Source: Marivirga aurantiaca (GTDB lineage: Bacteria; Bacteroidota; Bacteroidia; Cytophagales; Cyclobacteriaceae). From it: a stretch of 64,000 nucleotides of DNA. The stretch covers positions 434,001-498,000 of the forward strand of contig NZ_JAEQBW010000003.1 of assembly GCF_016679925.1 (NCBI RefSeq), in the 5' to 3' direction. The notes beneath the pieces were generated by a model, which saw nothing but the letters and a program-made list of their open reading frames with translations, was not told the DNA's origin and made no database searches. Each line of letters starts with the position of its first letter. Within the stretch, counting starts at the first letter, position 1. The position numbers and the translations under genes were made by a program. Shown piece after piece: positions 41,159 to 49,953 of the stretch.

Positions 41159-41590
41159 TTATACTGCCATTTGTTTTGTTGTATTTCTTTTAAGAATTGA
41201 AAATGTAAAACCTAAGAAAGCTACACTCATTAGCGCAATTGGAACAATAAAGAAATACATAAAAGATAATATGGCACATGTTACAGAGACCATGATGTTA
41301 AGCACTAAAATATTAGTGGGTAAGTTGACCTCTTTGTTAATGCTTAAAATCATTAGATTCAATAATCCGTAACTGAACAATAATAGTCCCATCATTAAAC
41401 TAAACCCTTGATGAAAAGAAAAAATAGTTGTTTCGGTTCCCATTAATTGAATGGCAAAGCCTTTCATTGTTTGGATAGACTGATGTTGGTCTGGTGTTTT
41501 CGGACTTAATTGATCCGTAAGGATATGACCAGTTCCTACTATGATAAAAGCCCAAGAGCCAATTTTGTATCCTAATTTTGTATAGTTCAT
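41159..41590 (-). CDS. Small four-helix membrane protein
   Basis: The 143-residue protein has four hydrophobic segments (IGSWAFIIVGTGHILTDQL, FSLMMGLLLFSYGLLNLMIL, VLNIMVSVTCAILSFMYFFI, VAFLGFTFSIL). A conserved-looking GHILTD and MGTETTIFSFHQGFS suggest the LIC_13387-like uncharacterised family, which is a weak recollection. It is divergent from the TetR gene across a 77-bp gap that holds two operator-like repeats, so it is probably the regulator's target. Confidence 0.7.
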   Translation of the reverse strand: MNYTKLGYKIGSWAFIIVGTGHILTDQLSPKTPDQHQSIQTMKGFAIQLMGTETTIFSFHQGFSLMMGLLLFSYGLLNLMILSINKEVNLPTNILVLNIMVSVTCAILSFMYFFIVPIALMSVAFLGFTFSILKRNTTKQMAV

Positions 41591-41598
41591 AATATTTT

Positions 41599-41663
41599 AA
41601 TTTAGGTCAAAGTTACTAAAATTAATTCAATTTAGGTCAATGTTACTAATATTATTATCTTTG
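41599..41663 (+). promoter_or_regulatory. Tandem operator-like repeats and tetR promoter
   Basis: Two direct repeats AATTTAGGTCAA(A/T)GTTACTAA lie at 41599-41619 and 41629-41649, 30 bp apart (three helical turns), in the gap between the membrane-protein gene and the TetR gene. TATCTTTG at 41656-41663 fits the Bacteroidota -7 box TAnnTTTG and ends only 4 bp before the ATG of the TetR gene, implying a leaderless or nearly leaderless transcript. Autoregulation by the TetR protein is inferred. Confidence 0.6.
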
Positions 41664-41667
41664 GCAT

Positions 41668-42288
41668 ATGGAAAGTACCAGTGAAAAAATAATACATACA
41701 GCCTTACATTTATTCAATTCACAAGGATTGGCAAAGGTTACTTTGCGAACCATTGCTCAGGAAATGGGGATAAGTCAAGGTAATTTGAACTATCATTATA
41801 AAAAAAGAGATGACATTATTGAAGCGTTATATCATAGGTTAGTTAAAGATATGGATAGCAGCATGGCTAAAATCCAGCAATCAACAATTGGTTTACAATT
41901 AATGTATGATATTTCGTCTGCTATCATGCGGAATTCATATGAGTATCGCTTTTTCCTTCTTGATTTCACTCAGGTTATGCGAGAAAACTCAAAAATTAAA
42001 AAGCACTTCAAAGATCTTACTAAAGTGAGGCAAGGGCAAATTATCGGATTATTTAATATGATGATTGAAGATGGAATAATGCGTAAAGAAAAATTGCCTC
42101 AAGAGTACTATTATCTCTATAAAAGGATTCAGATTTTTGGAGATTTCTGGATGGCATCAGCTGAAATTGAAAAGGATCAAATTGCCAAAAACATAATAGC
42201 TGAATATTTGGAAATGATTATGCAGTCAATTTACCCTTATCTCACAACTAAAGGAATTAAGCAATACAATTCTATTAATTGGTGGTGA
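41668..42288 (+). CDS. TetR/AcrR family transcriptional regulator
   Basis: The 206-residue protein has the TetR N-terminal helix-turn-helix: STSEKIIHTALHLFNSQGLA, KVTLRTIAQEMGISQGNLNY, HYKKRDDIIEALYHRLV. It is followed by an all-helical ligand domain with no recognised ligand motif. It is divergent from the small membrane protein gene and likely controls it and itself through the tandem repeats between them. Confidence 0.93.
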   Translation: MESTSEKIIHTALHLFNSQGLAKVTLRTIAQEMGISQGNLNYHYKKRDDIIEALYHRLVKDMDSSMAKIQQSTIGLQLMYDISSAIMRNSYEYRFFLLDFTQVMRENSKIKKHFKDLTKVRQGQIIGLFNMMIEDGIMRKEKLPQEYYYLYKRIQIFGDFWMASAEIEKDQIAKNIIAEYLEMIMQSIYPYLTTKGIKQYNSINWW

Positions 42289-42289
42289 T

Positions 42290-42410
42290 GCTAACGAATC
42301 GTCAGTGATTTACCCAATTAGCAGTAATTTCATGATTAATTGTGGAGAAAACCACTGAAATCAGCACACTCTATCTCAGGCGTTGGTGGTTCGTTGTTTA
42401 TTTTCTCTTG
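42290..42410 (-). repeat. Possible isolated attC-like site
   Basis: Plus strand GCTAACGAATCGTCA and TCAGTGATTT near the left pair imperfectly with the reverse complement of the right part, AACAACGAACCACCAACGCC, and with CCACTGAAATCA inside. It directly follows the stop of the serine hydrolase gene, as in the main array. Weaker than the array sites. Confidence 0.35.
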
Positions 42411-43478
42411 TTAGTTTATAACTGTATTTATTTTCTCCCAAAGAGCGTTGTCAAAACCAGATACTGCAAAATTAGGATTTACAGGGTCAGAGGCTTCTCC
42501 CATTCTTATAACCACCATTTTTTTGCTTGGGATAACATAGATACGCTGGTCATTTGCTCCCATTGCAGCATACATATCCACAGGTGCATTGGATAGTAAT
42601 GGACCCTGATAAACAGTTTGCTCACCAGGAATCATAAAACTCGTTTTCCCATTTAACCACCAGAAGTATCCGTAAGAAGTATTGATACGCTGTGAAGAAG
42701 ATGTACTCTCACTAAAAAAAGTTTCATTTACTACCTGTTCATTGTTCCATTTTCCTTTGTTCAAAGCCAAAAGACCAAATCTTGCCATACTTCTTGTGTT
42801 ACTGTGGTATATAGTGAAAATTATCCCGAAATTCCAATTTCCCTCCATCCCTATTTTGCTCGCCAGTTTTTCATTGAAATAGGTTTCAAAGTTTTTATTG
42901 CTTGCGTTGGCAACTACATCTGTCAATTTTTGAAAAACATTGCCGTAAGCCCACCTCGTTCCTGCATCAGCCACATAAGTCAAGTTGGATTTTATAATTA
43001 ATTGTTTTGTGTCATCAATTCCTGATGTCATTGACAATAAGTCTCTTACTGTAATCAAGGTTTCTTTTGGCAATGGCATGTTTGTCCATCCTGTTCCTAA
43101 ATAATCTGACGCTTTATCATTGATATTCAGCAATTCTTCTTGCTGTGCAATTCCCGTTGTTGTTGCCACTAATGTTTTACCTGCACTGTTCCATTCCCAT
43201 TCAGCAGAAGAATTGTGCCCATTAAAATATTCTTCCATTACAATCCTTCCATTTACAAGTATCATAAAGGATTTTGTGTTTTTTTGAGCAAGAAAATCTT
43301 TCAGGGGTTGAATAGCGCTTTGATTCCAACCTAAGCTGGAAATAGATTTAGTCTCCCAATCATTATTAGTAGTTGAAGGAAAATACATAGAATCCGTTAT
43401 TGGCAGGATTCCATCGTCATTTTTACTGCAACCCGAAATTGACAGTAAAAGAACTAAAAAGTAAACTAAAGTTTTCAT
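42411..43478 (-). CDS. Serine hydrolase of the class C beta-lactamase/PBP family (lipoprotein)
   Basis: The 355-residue protein starts with a lipoprotein signal (VLLLSISGCSKND, cysteine near residue 17). The family motifs are SxxK in NSAGKTLVA (active-site serine), the Y-x-N element in RWAYGNVFQ and a PGEQTVYQGPLL segment near the end where KTG-type residues would lie. Such proteins are esterases, D-aminopeptidases or peptidases as often as beta-lactamases, so resistance cannot be claimed. Likely periplasmic, lipid-anchored. An attC-like repeat just after its stop hints at a lone cassette. Confidence 0.85.
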   Translation of the reverse strand: MKTLVYFLVLLLSISGCSKNDDGILPITDSMYFPSTTNNDWETKSISSLGWNQSAIQPLKDFLAQKNTKSFMILVNGRIVMEEYFNGHNSSAEWEWNSAGKTLVATTTGIAQQEELLNINDKASDYLGTGWTNMPLPKETLITVRDLLSMTSGIDDTKQLIIKSNLTYVADAGTRWAYGNVFQKLTDVVANASNKNFETYFNEKLASKIGMEGNWNFGIIFTIYHSNTRSMARFGLLALNKGKWNNEQVVNETFFSESTSSSQRINTSYGYFWWLNGKTSFMIPGEQTVYQGPLLSNAPVDMYAAMGANDQRIYVIPSKKMVVIRMGEASDPVNPNFAVSGFDNALWEKINTVIN

Positions 43479-43542
43479 GTTATGATCTACTATTAGACTA
43501 TTTACTATTATACATCCACCTCAAATTATAAAACAATTGCCA

Positions 43543-43821
43543 CTAATGTATATTAAAAGTCAAACCTATTTCAGCAAAATGATGTCTTCTTTTTGATAAA
43601 TTGATATCTTTTACTCTTTCATCGGAGGTATTCAGGCTTCCTAAATGAGTTTCGGGACTAAAGCTAAACCAGTTGTAGAAAATTGTGACATACCTGGTAG
43701 TATAGGATAAAGTAACATTGGTATTAAATAAATGCCGGTTTACCTGATCTTTGGTTAAGGTATAAGGACTTAAAGTAGTTAATTCATCACTTTTGTTTTC
43801 CTCGTTTTTAAAGATTCCGTA
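43543..43821 (-). pseudogene. C-terminal fragment of an outer-membrane beta-barrel protein
   Basis: A frame of 92 codons without a start codon runs from just after a TGA at 43824 to TAG at 43543. It reads KSDELTTLSPYTLTKDQ, NRHLFNTNVTLSYTTRYVTI, FYNWFSFSPETHLG and ends KRRHHFAEIGLTFNIH. Alternating strands and the aromatic-rich C-terminal strand are those of an outer-membrane barrel or porin-like protein. The 5' part is missing; the fragment begins immediately beyond the stop of the propeller/SpoIIE gene, pointing to a deletion at that junction. Confidence 0.65.
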
Positions 43822-43829
43822 TCAATACC

Positions 43830-46800
43830 TTAACCCACTTTCACTCCAATTATGCAAACATCGTCCACTTGTTCCAGATCTCCTTTCCAATCCTCAAAAG
43901 ATTTCTGAAGAATTTCTTTTTGTTCATTCATTTTCCTTGTGTAAATGGAAATCAGTAACTTGTCCAGTTGCTTGAACATGAACTTCTTTCCATTAGGCCC
44001 TCCAAACTGGTCAGGGTAGCCATCAGAAAAAACGTAAATAATATCATTCTTTTCCAGTTGAAAGTTATGAGTGGAAAAAGGCCTGGGAGCCGGATATTTC
44101 CCAATAGGCATTCTGTCGGCCTTGTGTTTAAGCAGGTTTCCATTGCGCATTACCCATAGTGGGTTATTGGCCCCGCTCCATTGCAATATCATCGTTTTCA
44201 TGTCCAGCGCACATAGTGAAATATCCATTCCATCTTCCACTTCGCCACCACTTTTGGCAAAGCGTTCAATTACCAATTCCCTTGTTCTGTCCAACAACTT
44301 GCCTGTTTCCGTAATGTTTTCTTCCAGAAGTGTCTTGCTTAATGCATTGCTACAAACCATGCTTACCAAAGCTCCCGGAACTCCATGACCCGTGCAGTCA
44401 GCTGCTGCGAAGAATACTTTGCCATGGTATTGCTCCATCCAGTAGAAATCCCCCGCCACCACATCTTTTGGAAGGTAGAGCAAAAATCCATCTTTCAAAT
44501 CCTTGCTCAAGGTTTCTTCCGATGGCAATATAGAATCTTGTATGCGTTTAGCATAATGGATGCTATCAGTTATCTCCTTATGCTTTTCTTCCACCACCTT
44601 TTTTTGTTCAGTGATTTCGTTATTGGCGCTTTCAAGGTTTCTATTCTTTTTTTGAATTTCCTTTGTGGCCTTTCGTACCTCTTTTTGAAGTTCCTTCGCC
44701 CTTTTTCTCAATCTTCTTCCATTCCACCAGACAATAAGACCAATCAAGCCAATGGCAGAGGTGCCATATATTAAGTACATCCACCAGGTTCTCCACCAGG
44801 GGGGCAGTACAGTAAATGCGTAAGAAACCGGAGTGCTCCAAATGCCTTCAGGACTTCTGGCTCTCAATTTGAAAATATAATCCCCTTCATACATATTACC
44901 GAAGGTGGCAGATGTTCTTGAAGTGACCGGGCTCCAATCTTTATCGTAGCCTTCCAATATGTATTGGTAACGTACCATGAAATTCTTGGCGGTTTCTATT
45001 CCTGCAAAATCAAAACCAATACTATTGTGCCGGGAGGGGAGTATTAAATTTTCGGGAAGGAAAAAATTCTTATCGATGCCTTCAAACTGTATATCAGCAT
45101 ACTTCGTACGAAGACTGTCTCTTACTTCCGCGGATAACAATTGACCGTGTGTGATTACTTCCTGTTGAGAGAGGGTTGTACTGTCATGGGTATTTGCTTC
45201 CAGATTATACCAATCAATGTTGTTTTCATTAATTTTTACTTTTTGAATAAATACTGGAAGAGGATTGGCATTTCTCTTTACTGCTTTGGGGTCAAACCGA
45301 ATTAATTTATCATCTCCACAGCCACCCCAGATGATTCCTACATTTTCTGTTGACTTCTTATAAGGAAAGCCTGTTTTGATAATACACATGGCATTTGTGT
45401 TTAGGTCTTTAATAGGGTAGCCGGTTTTATTGTTATAATATTCCCATTCCATTTTTTCTTTATCGAGGTTTTTGGCTCCTCCTATTAATATGCTGTAACC
45501 CAAGTTGGTACCGAAAACCATATTGCCTTCAGGAGTTTCTATCATATCGTAAACAACTAAATCTGCCAGACCATCAGCCTTGGTGATATTGTGAAAGATT
45601 TTATCCCCGCTTTTTATTTTCTCTAGAGTGGTCGTATTTTCTGTTGATAATTCATTAATAGTTTCCTGTTTCAATACGCTAAGCCCACCACCGGATGTAC
45701 CAATCCAAAGGTTTCCTTTTACATCTTTAGTAATATTGTTGATGAAATTATCTGCCAATCCGTGTTGAGTATTGAAATTAGTGAAAGAGTGCCCGTCATA
45801 ACGGGATATTCCTCCTCCTGCTGTGCCAAACCAAATATCGCCACTTTCATCTTCCGTAATGTTCCATACACTGTTGTGAGCCAGTCCTGCTTCTGTTGTG
45901 AAGTTGGTAAAAGATTTTCCATCATAGCGGGAAACACCGCCACCAGCTGTACCCAACCAGATGTTTCCTTTAGAATCATTTGAGATAGTATTGATCACAT
46001 CATGGGCTAAACCCTGTGCTGTAGTGAATATGGTAAAAGATTCCCCGTCATAACGAGTGACACCCCCTCCGTTACTGCCGAACCACATATTTCCACTTTT
46101 ATCTTCAATGATACAATACACCCGGTCATTAGGCAAGCCCTGCGCAGTGGTAAAAGTAGCCAGGTTTTCACCATCATAGCGGGTAACCCCTCCTCCGGAA
46201 GTTCCAAACCACAGATTTCCCTTTCTGTCCTCTGTAATACTGAAAACACTATTCTCGAAAAGCCCATGTTCCGTGTTATAGCTTACAAATGATTCCCCGT
46301 CATATCGTGACACACCTCCACCATAGGTGCCAAACCAAATACTTCCACTGTTGTCTTCTGTGATACTCCATACACTGCTGTGGGCTAATCCCTGATCATT
46401 GGTAAAAGTGGTAAAAGATTTACGCAGTTCCTGATTATGCTTCTCAAGTTCTTGTCTGAGTTGTAGATTATGATTGCAGGTATTTGACTGGCAAGGAAGT
46501 TTGCTGCTTTTCATGTTATATCTCGACACGCCACCTTCATCGGTTCCGAACCATATGTCACCACTTTTATCTTTCGTAATGCTGTAAATGCTGTTGTCAG
46601 CCAGTCCTTGCTCTGTGGTAAAACTGCTAAAAGAACTGCCATTATAACGTGAGGCACCATCTCCTAAGGAGCCAAACCATAAGTTTCCATTTTCATCTTC
46701 AGTGATGCTTGTAATAACATTACTTACCAAACCTTGATCGGTAGTAAAATTGGTAAAGTTCTTTCCATCATATTGGGAAACACCACCTCCAAGCGTGCCC

Positions 46801-47417
46801 AGCCAAATATTCCCCTTGCTGTCTTCCATGATGCTGAAAACGCGATTATTGGCAAGGCCGTGTTCGGTGGTGAAATTCGCAAATGAGCTCCCATCATAGC
46901 GAGATACACCTCCTCTATCGGTGCCCATCCAAATATTCCCCGCTTTGTCTTCGATAATTCTGAATATACGATCATGTACTAATCCCTGCTCTGTAGTAAA
47001 TGTGGTAAAAGTTTTGCCATCATAATGAGATACTCCTCCTCCCAACGTTCCTAACCAAATATTCCCGTTTCTGTCTTCTGTAATGCTATAAATACTATTG
47101 TGGGCCAGCCCTTGCTCTGTAGTAAAGTTGGTAAATTTTTTTCCATCATAATGTGATACGCCTCCACCATCAGTTCCCCACCAGAGGTTTCCTTTTTTAT
47201 CCATAAACCCACATGTAATGGTGCCGAGAGCCAGACCTTCCTCCGTGTCGAAATTGGTGAAATTAGCTTTTGGCGGATAGGAAGAGATTTGTTTAATTAT
47301 TGGAGTTCCTGCAGAAACAGTAAGGGGAGGAGAAATACTTTCCTGGGCAAATGAATTAACAGATATAGTGCTAGAAAGTAAAAAAAGAAACTGAAATAAG
47401 AGGAGGTTTGTTTTCAT
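43830..47417 (-). CDS. Propeller sensor (Reg_prop/Y_Y_Y) with SpoIIE phosphatase output
   Basis: The 1195-residue protein has a signal peptide (FLFLLSSTISVNSFAQ). Residues about 50-570 hold twelve Reg_prop blades of 42 residues, each like FTNFTTEQGLAHNSIYSITE then NGNIWLGTLGGGVSHYDGKT, plus a degenerate one. A Y_Y_Y domain (YQYILEGYDKDWSPVTSRTS) precedes one membrane segment (YLIYGTSAIGLIGLIVW), a coiled coil and a SpoIIE/PP2C phosphatase (AKRIQDSILPS, FFAAADCTGHGVPGALVSMV, IYVFSDGYPDQFGG). It presumably senses a periplasmic ligand and dephosphorylates a cytosolic anti-sigma-antagonist-type protein. A 30-residue insert with SNTCNHNLQLRQELEKHNQE breaks blade 6. Monocistronic. Confidence 0.88.
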   Translation of the reverse strand: MKTNLLLFQFLFLLSSTISVNSFAQESISPPLTVSAGTPIIKQISSYPPKANFTNFDTEEGLALGTITCGFMDKKGNLWWGTDGGGVSHYDGKKFTNFTTEQGLAHNSIYSITEDRNGNIWLGTLGGGVSHYDGKTFTTFTTEQGLVHDRIFRIIEDKAGNIWMGTDRGGVSRYDGSSFANFTTEHGLANNRVFSIMEDSKGNIWLGTLGGGVSQYDGKNFTNFTTDQGLVSNVITSITEDENGNLWFGSLGDGASRYNGSSFSSFTTEQGLADNSIYSITKDKSGDIWFGTDEGGVSRYNMKSSKLPCQSNTCNHNLQLRQELEKHNQELRKSFTTFTNDQGLAHSSVWSITEDNSGSIWFGTYGGGVSRYDGESFVSYNTEHGLFENSVFSITEDRKGNLWFGTSGGGVTRYDGENLATFTTAQGLPNDRVYCIIEDKSGNMWFGSNGGGVTRYDGESFTIFTTAQGLAHDVINTISNDSKGNIWLGTAGGGVSRYDGKSFTNFTTEAGLAHNSVWNITEDESGDIWFGTAGGGISRYDGHSFTNFNTQHGLADNFINNITKDVKGNLWIGTSGGGLSVLKQETINELSTENTTTLEKIKSGDKIFHNITKADGLADLVVYDMIETPEGNMVFGTNLGYSILIGGAKNLDKEKMEWEYYNNKTGYPIKDLNTNAMCIIKTGFPYKKSTENVGIIWGGCGDDKLIRFDPKAVKRNANPLPVFIQKVKINENNIDWYNLEANTHDSTTLSQQEVITHGQLLSAEVRDSLRTKYADIQFEGIDKNFFLPENLILPSRHNSIGFDFAGIETAKNFMVRYQYILEGYDKDWSPVTSRTSATFGNMYEGDYIFKLRARSPEGIWSTPVSYAFTVLPPWWRTWWMYLIYGTSAIGLIGLIVWWNGRRLRKRAKELQKEVRKATKEIQKKNRNLESANNEITEQKKVVEEKHKEITDSIHYAKRIQDSILPSEETLSKDLKDGFLLYLPKDVVAGDFYWMEQYHGKVFFAAADCTGHGVPGALVSMVCSNALSKTLLEENITETGKLLDRTRELVIERFAKSGGEVEDGMDISLCALDMKTMILQWSGANNPLWVMRNGNLLKHKADRMPIGKYPAPRPFSTHNFQLEKNDIIYVFSDGYPDQFGGPNGKKFMFKQLDKLLISIYTRKMNEQKEILQKSFEDWKGDLEQVDDVCIIGVKVG

Positions 47418-47437
47418 TTTGCATGGTTTGAACTTTG

Positions 47438-47467
47438 GATATATTTACCCTAGGAGTAAATATATCA
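47438..47467. promoter_or_regulatory. Inverted repeat upstream of propeller/SpoIIE gene
   Basis: GATATATTTAC-CCTAGGA-GTAAATATATC, a perfect 11-bp arm palindrome centred about 35 bp upstream of the ATG at 47417. It is a candidate operator overlapping the promoter, or a short hairpin; no T run follows. Confidence 0.45.
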
Positions 47468-47633
47468 ATTTTATGTTGATGAATAGCTTTAGTTTCTGAA
47501 GATGGTGCTGAAAGAGATGGTAGTGCTTTTTGAAGATAACGAACATTGTTGTTCCAAATAGACTTACGTTACCTAACTTTTTCAAACACAACCTCTTTAT
47601 CTTAGAGCTCCAGATTCACAAAACAGGAGTGTT

Positions 47634-48263
47634 CTATCGTTTTGCCTCCTTCAATACAGGTACTTTTATTTTCCTGATAATTAAAAATGCTACTAAAAGA
47701 TTAGGCACCCAACATAGCCAGGCCACTATACGATAGGCAGGAATAAAGTCATGAAATATATTAATTAAAATAGGCAGCCAGATTCTGAGTGTTACAGCTG
47801 CAAAGCAACAGGCATAACTGTAGATCATCATTTTTTCATGAGCTACGATGTTTCCTTTTTTAATCACCAAAAATGCCTTCAGGGTAGTGTAAAACCAGAT
47901 GACTCCCAGACAAGCAAACCCTAATGCACTTATTAATCCGCCAGTTGCGAAATAAGCAATGAACAAACTTGCTAAAGCACTTAATAATGAGGATATTATA
48001 TAGATTTTCCCAATTTGCCTGTGCAATTTTAATCTGGTAGCACGAATCTTTGAACTAAATTGAATCCACCCCACCAGCAATGCAATTCCCCCAAGAATAA
48101 TGTGCATATAAAATCCGATATTCCAGTACACATTAACTAAGAGCTCTATATCCTTAGAACTCAAGAGTCCAAATTTTCTATCAATAATAAAATAGATTAA
48201 TGGGTAAAGGCCCACTGCTATTGCCAGGAACACAAATAATATCCAAAGTGCTTTTTTTGCCAT
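47634..48263 (-). CDS. DUF2306 family membrane protein
   Basis: The 209-residue protein has about seven hydrophobic segments with DUF2306 features: HIILGGIALLVGWIQF, LKLHRQIGKIYIISSLLSA, and AHEKMMIYSYACCFAAVTLR, where the histidines may bind a cofactor. These proteins resemble YozB/cytochrome b561-like membrane proteins; function is not known. The 330-bp gap upstream has no recognised gene. Monocistronic. Confidence 0.8.
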   Translation of the reverse strand: MAKKALWILFVFLAIAVGLYPLIYFIIDRKFGLLSSKDIELLVNVYWNIGFYMHIILGGIALLVGWIQFSSKIRATRLKLHRQIGKIYIISSLLSALASLFIAYFATGGLISALGFACLGVIWFYTTLKAFLVIKKGNIVAHEKMMIYSYACCFAAVTLRIWLPILINIFHDFIPAYRIVAWLCWVPNLLVAFLIIRKIKVPVLKEAKR

Positions 48264-48598
48264 GTTCTTAAATTCAACTCTTATTTATGGCTTTAAAAGT
48301 ACTTTATTTTATGGGAAATAACACTGTCATTTATTTTTTCGATGGTACAAGCAGAAAGGATATGATTATTTTGAACATCTATAAAATGTGTGACAAAAAA
48401 GGAAACGCTTAAACGCTGTCTGACTTATTGAAGTAATAAATTTTAATTTTTAATAATCACCCATTTATCTATCAGGTTTTCACGTTATTCCCTTTCCTAA
48501 AGGAATGAGGCTTTTGCAGATGACAGAGGAGGCCAACTTTTTAGATATTGGTAATGTTAAAATAAAGTGAAAATAATTTTTCCTTCCTCACAGTTTCG
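48264..48598. other. Intergenic stretch without recognised features
   Basis: About 335 bp of A+T-rich sequence between the DUF2306 gene and the histidine kinase gene. No ORF, RNA or clear repeat is visible. Confidence 0.4.
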
Positions 48599-49657
48599 CT
48601 ACTCCTTAATATAAACTTTAAAAGTTGAGCCTTTCCCTAAGGAACTTTCTACTTCAATTTTCCCTCCACTATCTTCTACCATCCTTTTTACTATAAACAA
48701 TCCTACCCCTGTCCCTTCTACATCTTCAACTATTCTGGTATATCGGGAAAAGACCGCCTCATGTTTATCAGTTGCAATACCAATACCATTATCCTTAACA
48801 GTCAGGAGAATGAAGTCATCTAATTTTTCCGTTTTAATGAAAATCTCAGGAACCTGTTCTGATGCGGTATATTTAATGGCGTTACTCAAAAGATTGTAAA
48901 TAATACTTCTGATTTTTCTTCTGGAGAATTTTATTTCGGGTATATTAAATTCAGTCGTAATTCTCGCATTAGACTGTGCGATTTTGTCTTTTAGTGAAAG
49001 TTGAACATCCCTCACTATTTTTTCTAAATAGATTCTTCCTACTTGTTTGTCAAGGCTATGACTATCAATTCCATCACTAATATCTGTGATTTCTTCGATG
49101 GTCTGTTTTAGGTTTTTCACTGATTTAATCAATAATTCAATAATGGATTTAGCATCTTCCGACTCCTTATCAGGAGCATCTTTTAACAACTGAATTAAAA
49201 CTTCTACATTCCCTATAGGACCTTTGAGGTCGTGAGAAACGGTGTAAAAAATATTTTCAAAATTTCGATTGAGTTTCTCAAATGCTTTCAGTGTTTCGAT
49301 GCGATCAGTGATGTCTACAAAAGTTATAATGACCCCATTGGATTTGCCCTCTTTGCGGGTAATATAGGGTAAAATATTCATCTGGTACCACTTGAAATCT
49401 GTTGTTTGGATTTCTTTCTCAAAATCCTGCTGGGTTTCCATTACTTCCGTAATATTCTCTAGTATAGTGGGATAGCGAATGTTATCGGAAATATCACTGA
49501 TGTGCCTGCCCAAATCCTTTTGAGACAGGTTAAAAAGCTTCATTGCTGGTGGGGTAAATTTCCGAAGGATAAAATGAGCATCAAAAAATAGCTGTGGGAT
49601 GACTGTATTTCGAAAATAATTTTCTAATTCTTCATTCAATTCTCTCAAATCTGCCAT
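48599..49657 (-). CDS. PAS-domain sensor histidine kinase (cytosolic)
   Basis: The 352-residue protein has no membrane segment. Residues about 10-120 form a PAS domain of the CheR/CheB-linked style (IPQLFFDAHFILRKFTPPAM, HISDISDNIRYPTI). The HisKA box is FYTVSHDLKGPIGNVEVLIQ and the ATPase domain has NLLSNAIKYTASEQ (N box), TVKDNGIGIATDKHEAVFSR (G1) and GTGVGLFIVKRMVEDSGGKI (G2). It autophosphorylates the histidine in SHDLK and would pass the phosphate to an unlinked response regulator, since none is adjacent. The sensed signal is unknown. Confidence 0.92.
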   Translation of the reverse strand: MADLRELNEELENYFRNTVIPQLFFDAHFILRKFTPPAMKLFNLSQKDLGRHISDISDNIRYPTILENITEVMETQQDFEKEIQTTDFKWYQMNILPYITRKEGKSNGVIITFVDITDRIETLKAFEKLNRNFENIFYTVSHDLKGPIGNVEVLIQLLKDAPDKESEDAKSIIELLIKSVKNLKQTIEEITDISDGIDSHSLDKQVGRIYLEKIVRDVQLSLKDKIAQSNARITTEFNIPEIKFSRRKIRSIIYNLLSNAIKYTASEQVPEIFIKTEKLDDFILLTVKDNGIGIATDKHEAVFSRYTRIVEDVEGTGVGLFIVKRMVEDSGGKIEVESSLGKGSTFKVYIKE

Positions 49658-49953
49658 TTGGTTTTCCTTTATTTAATTGATACAATACTTATCTTAATCA
49701 ACCTTATCAGCAGTTCTGCTAATAATTAAACTTTAATACTAAACACCAAAAGCCTGATATTTTAACGAGTATTTCCCCTCTAACGAGTTATTCTATTTTT
49801 TGGTTAAAAAGCATTCAATTAAAAGGGCTTGCTGAGAAATTAAAAAGGCCAAAGAAATTCAGCTCCACAAATGCTTGCGAGATACTTTTAGTCAAAAGGC
49901 AGATTTTTCGGATAGGAAAGTTTTTTTGTCAAAAAATATCTCTCACGGATTTA

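Noticed and set aside
45620-47290. Regular 126-bp repeats that might suggest a CRISPR or satellite array
   Set aside because: They are in-frame Reg_prop propeller blades within one large coding sequence.
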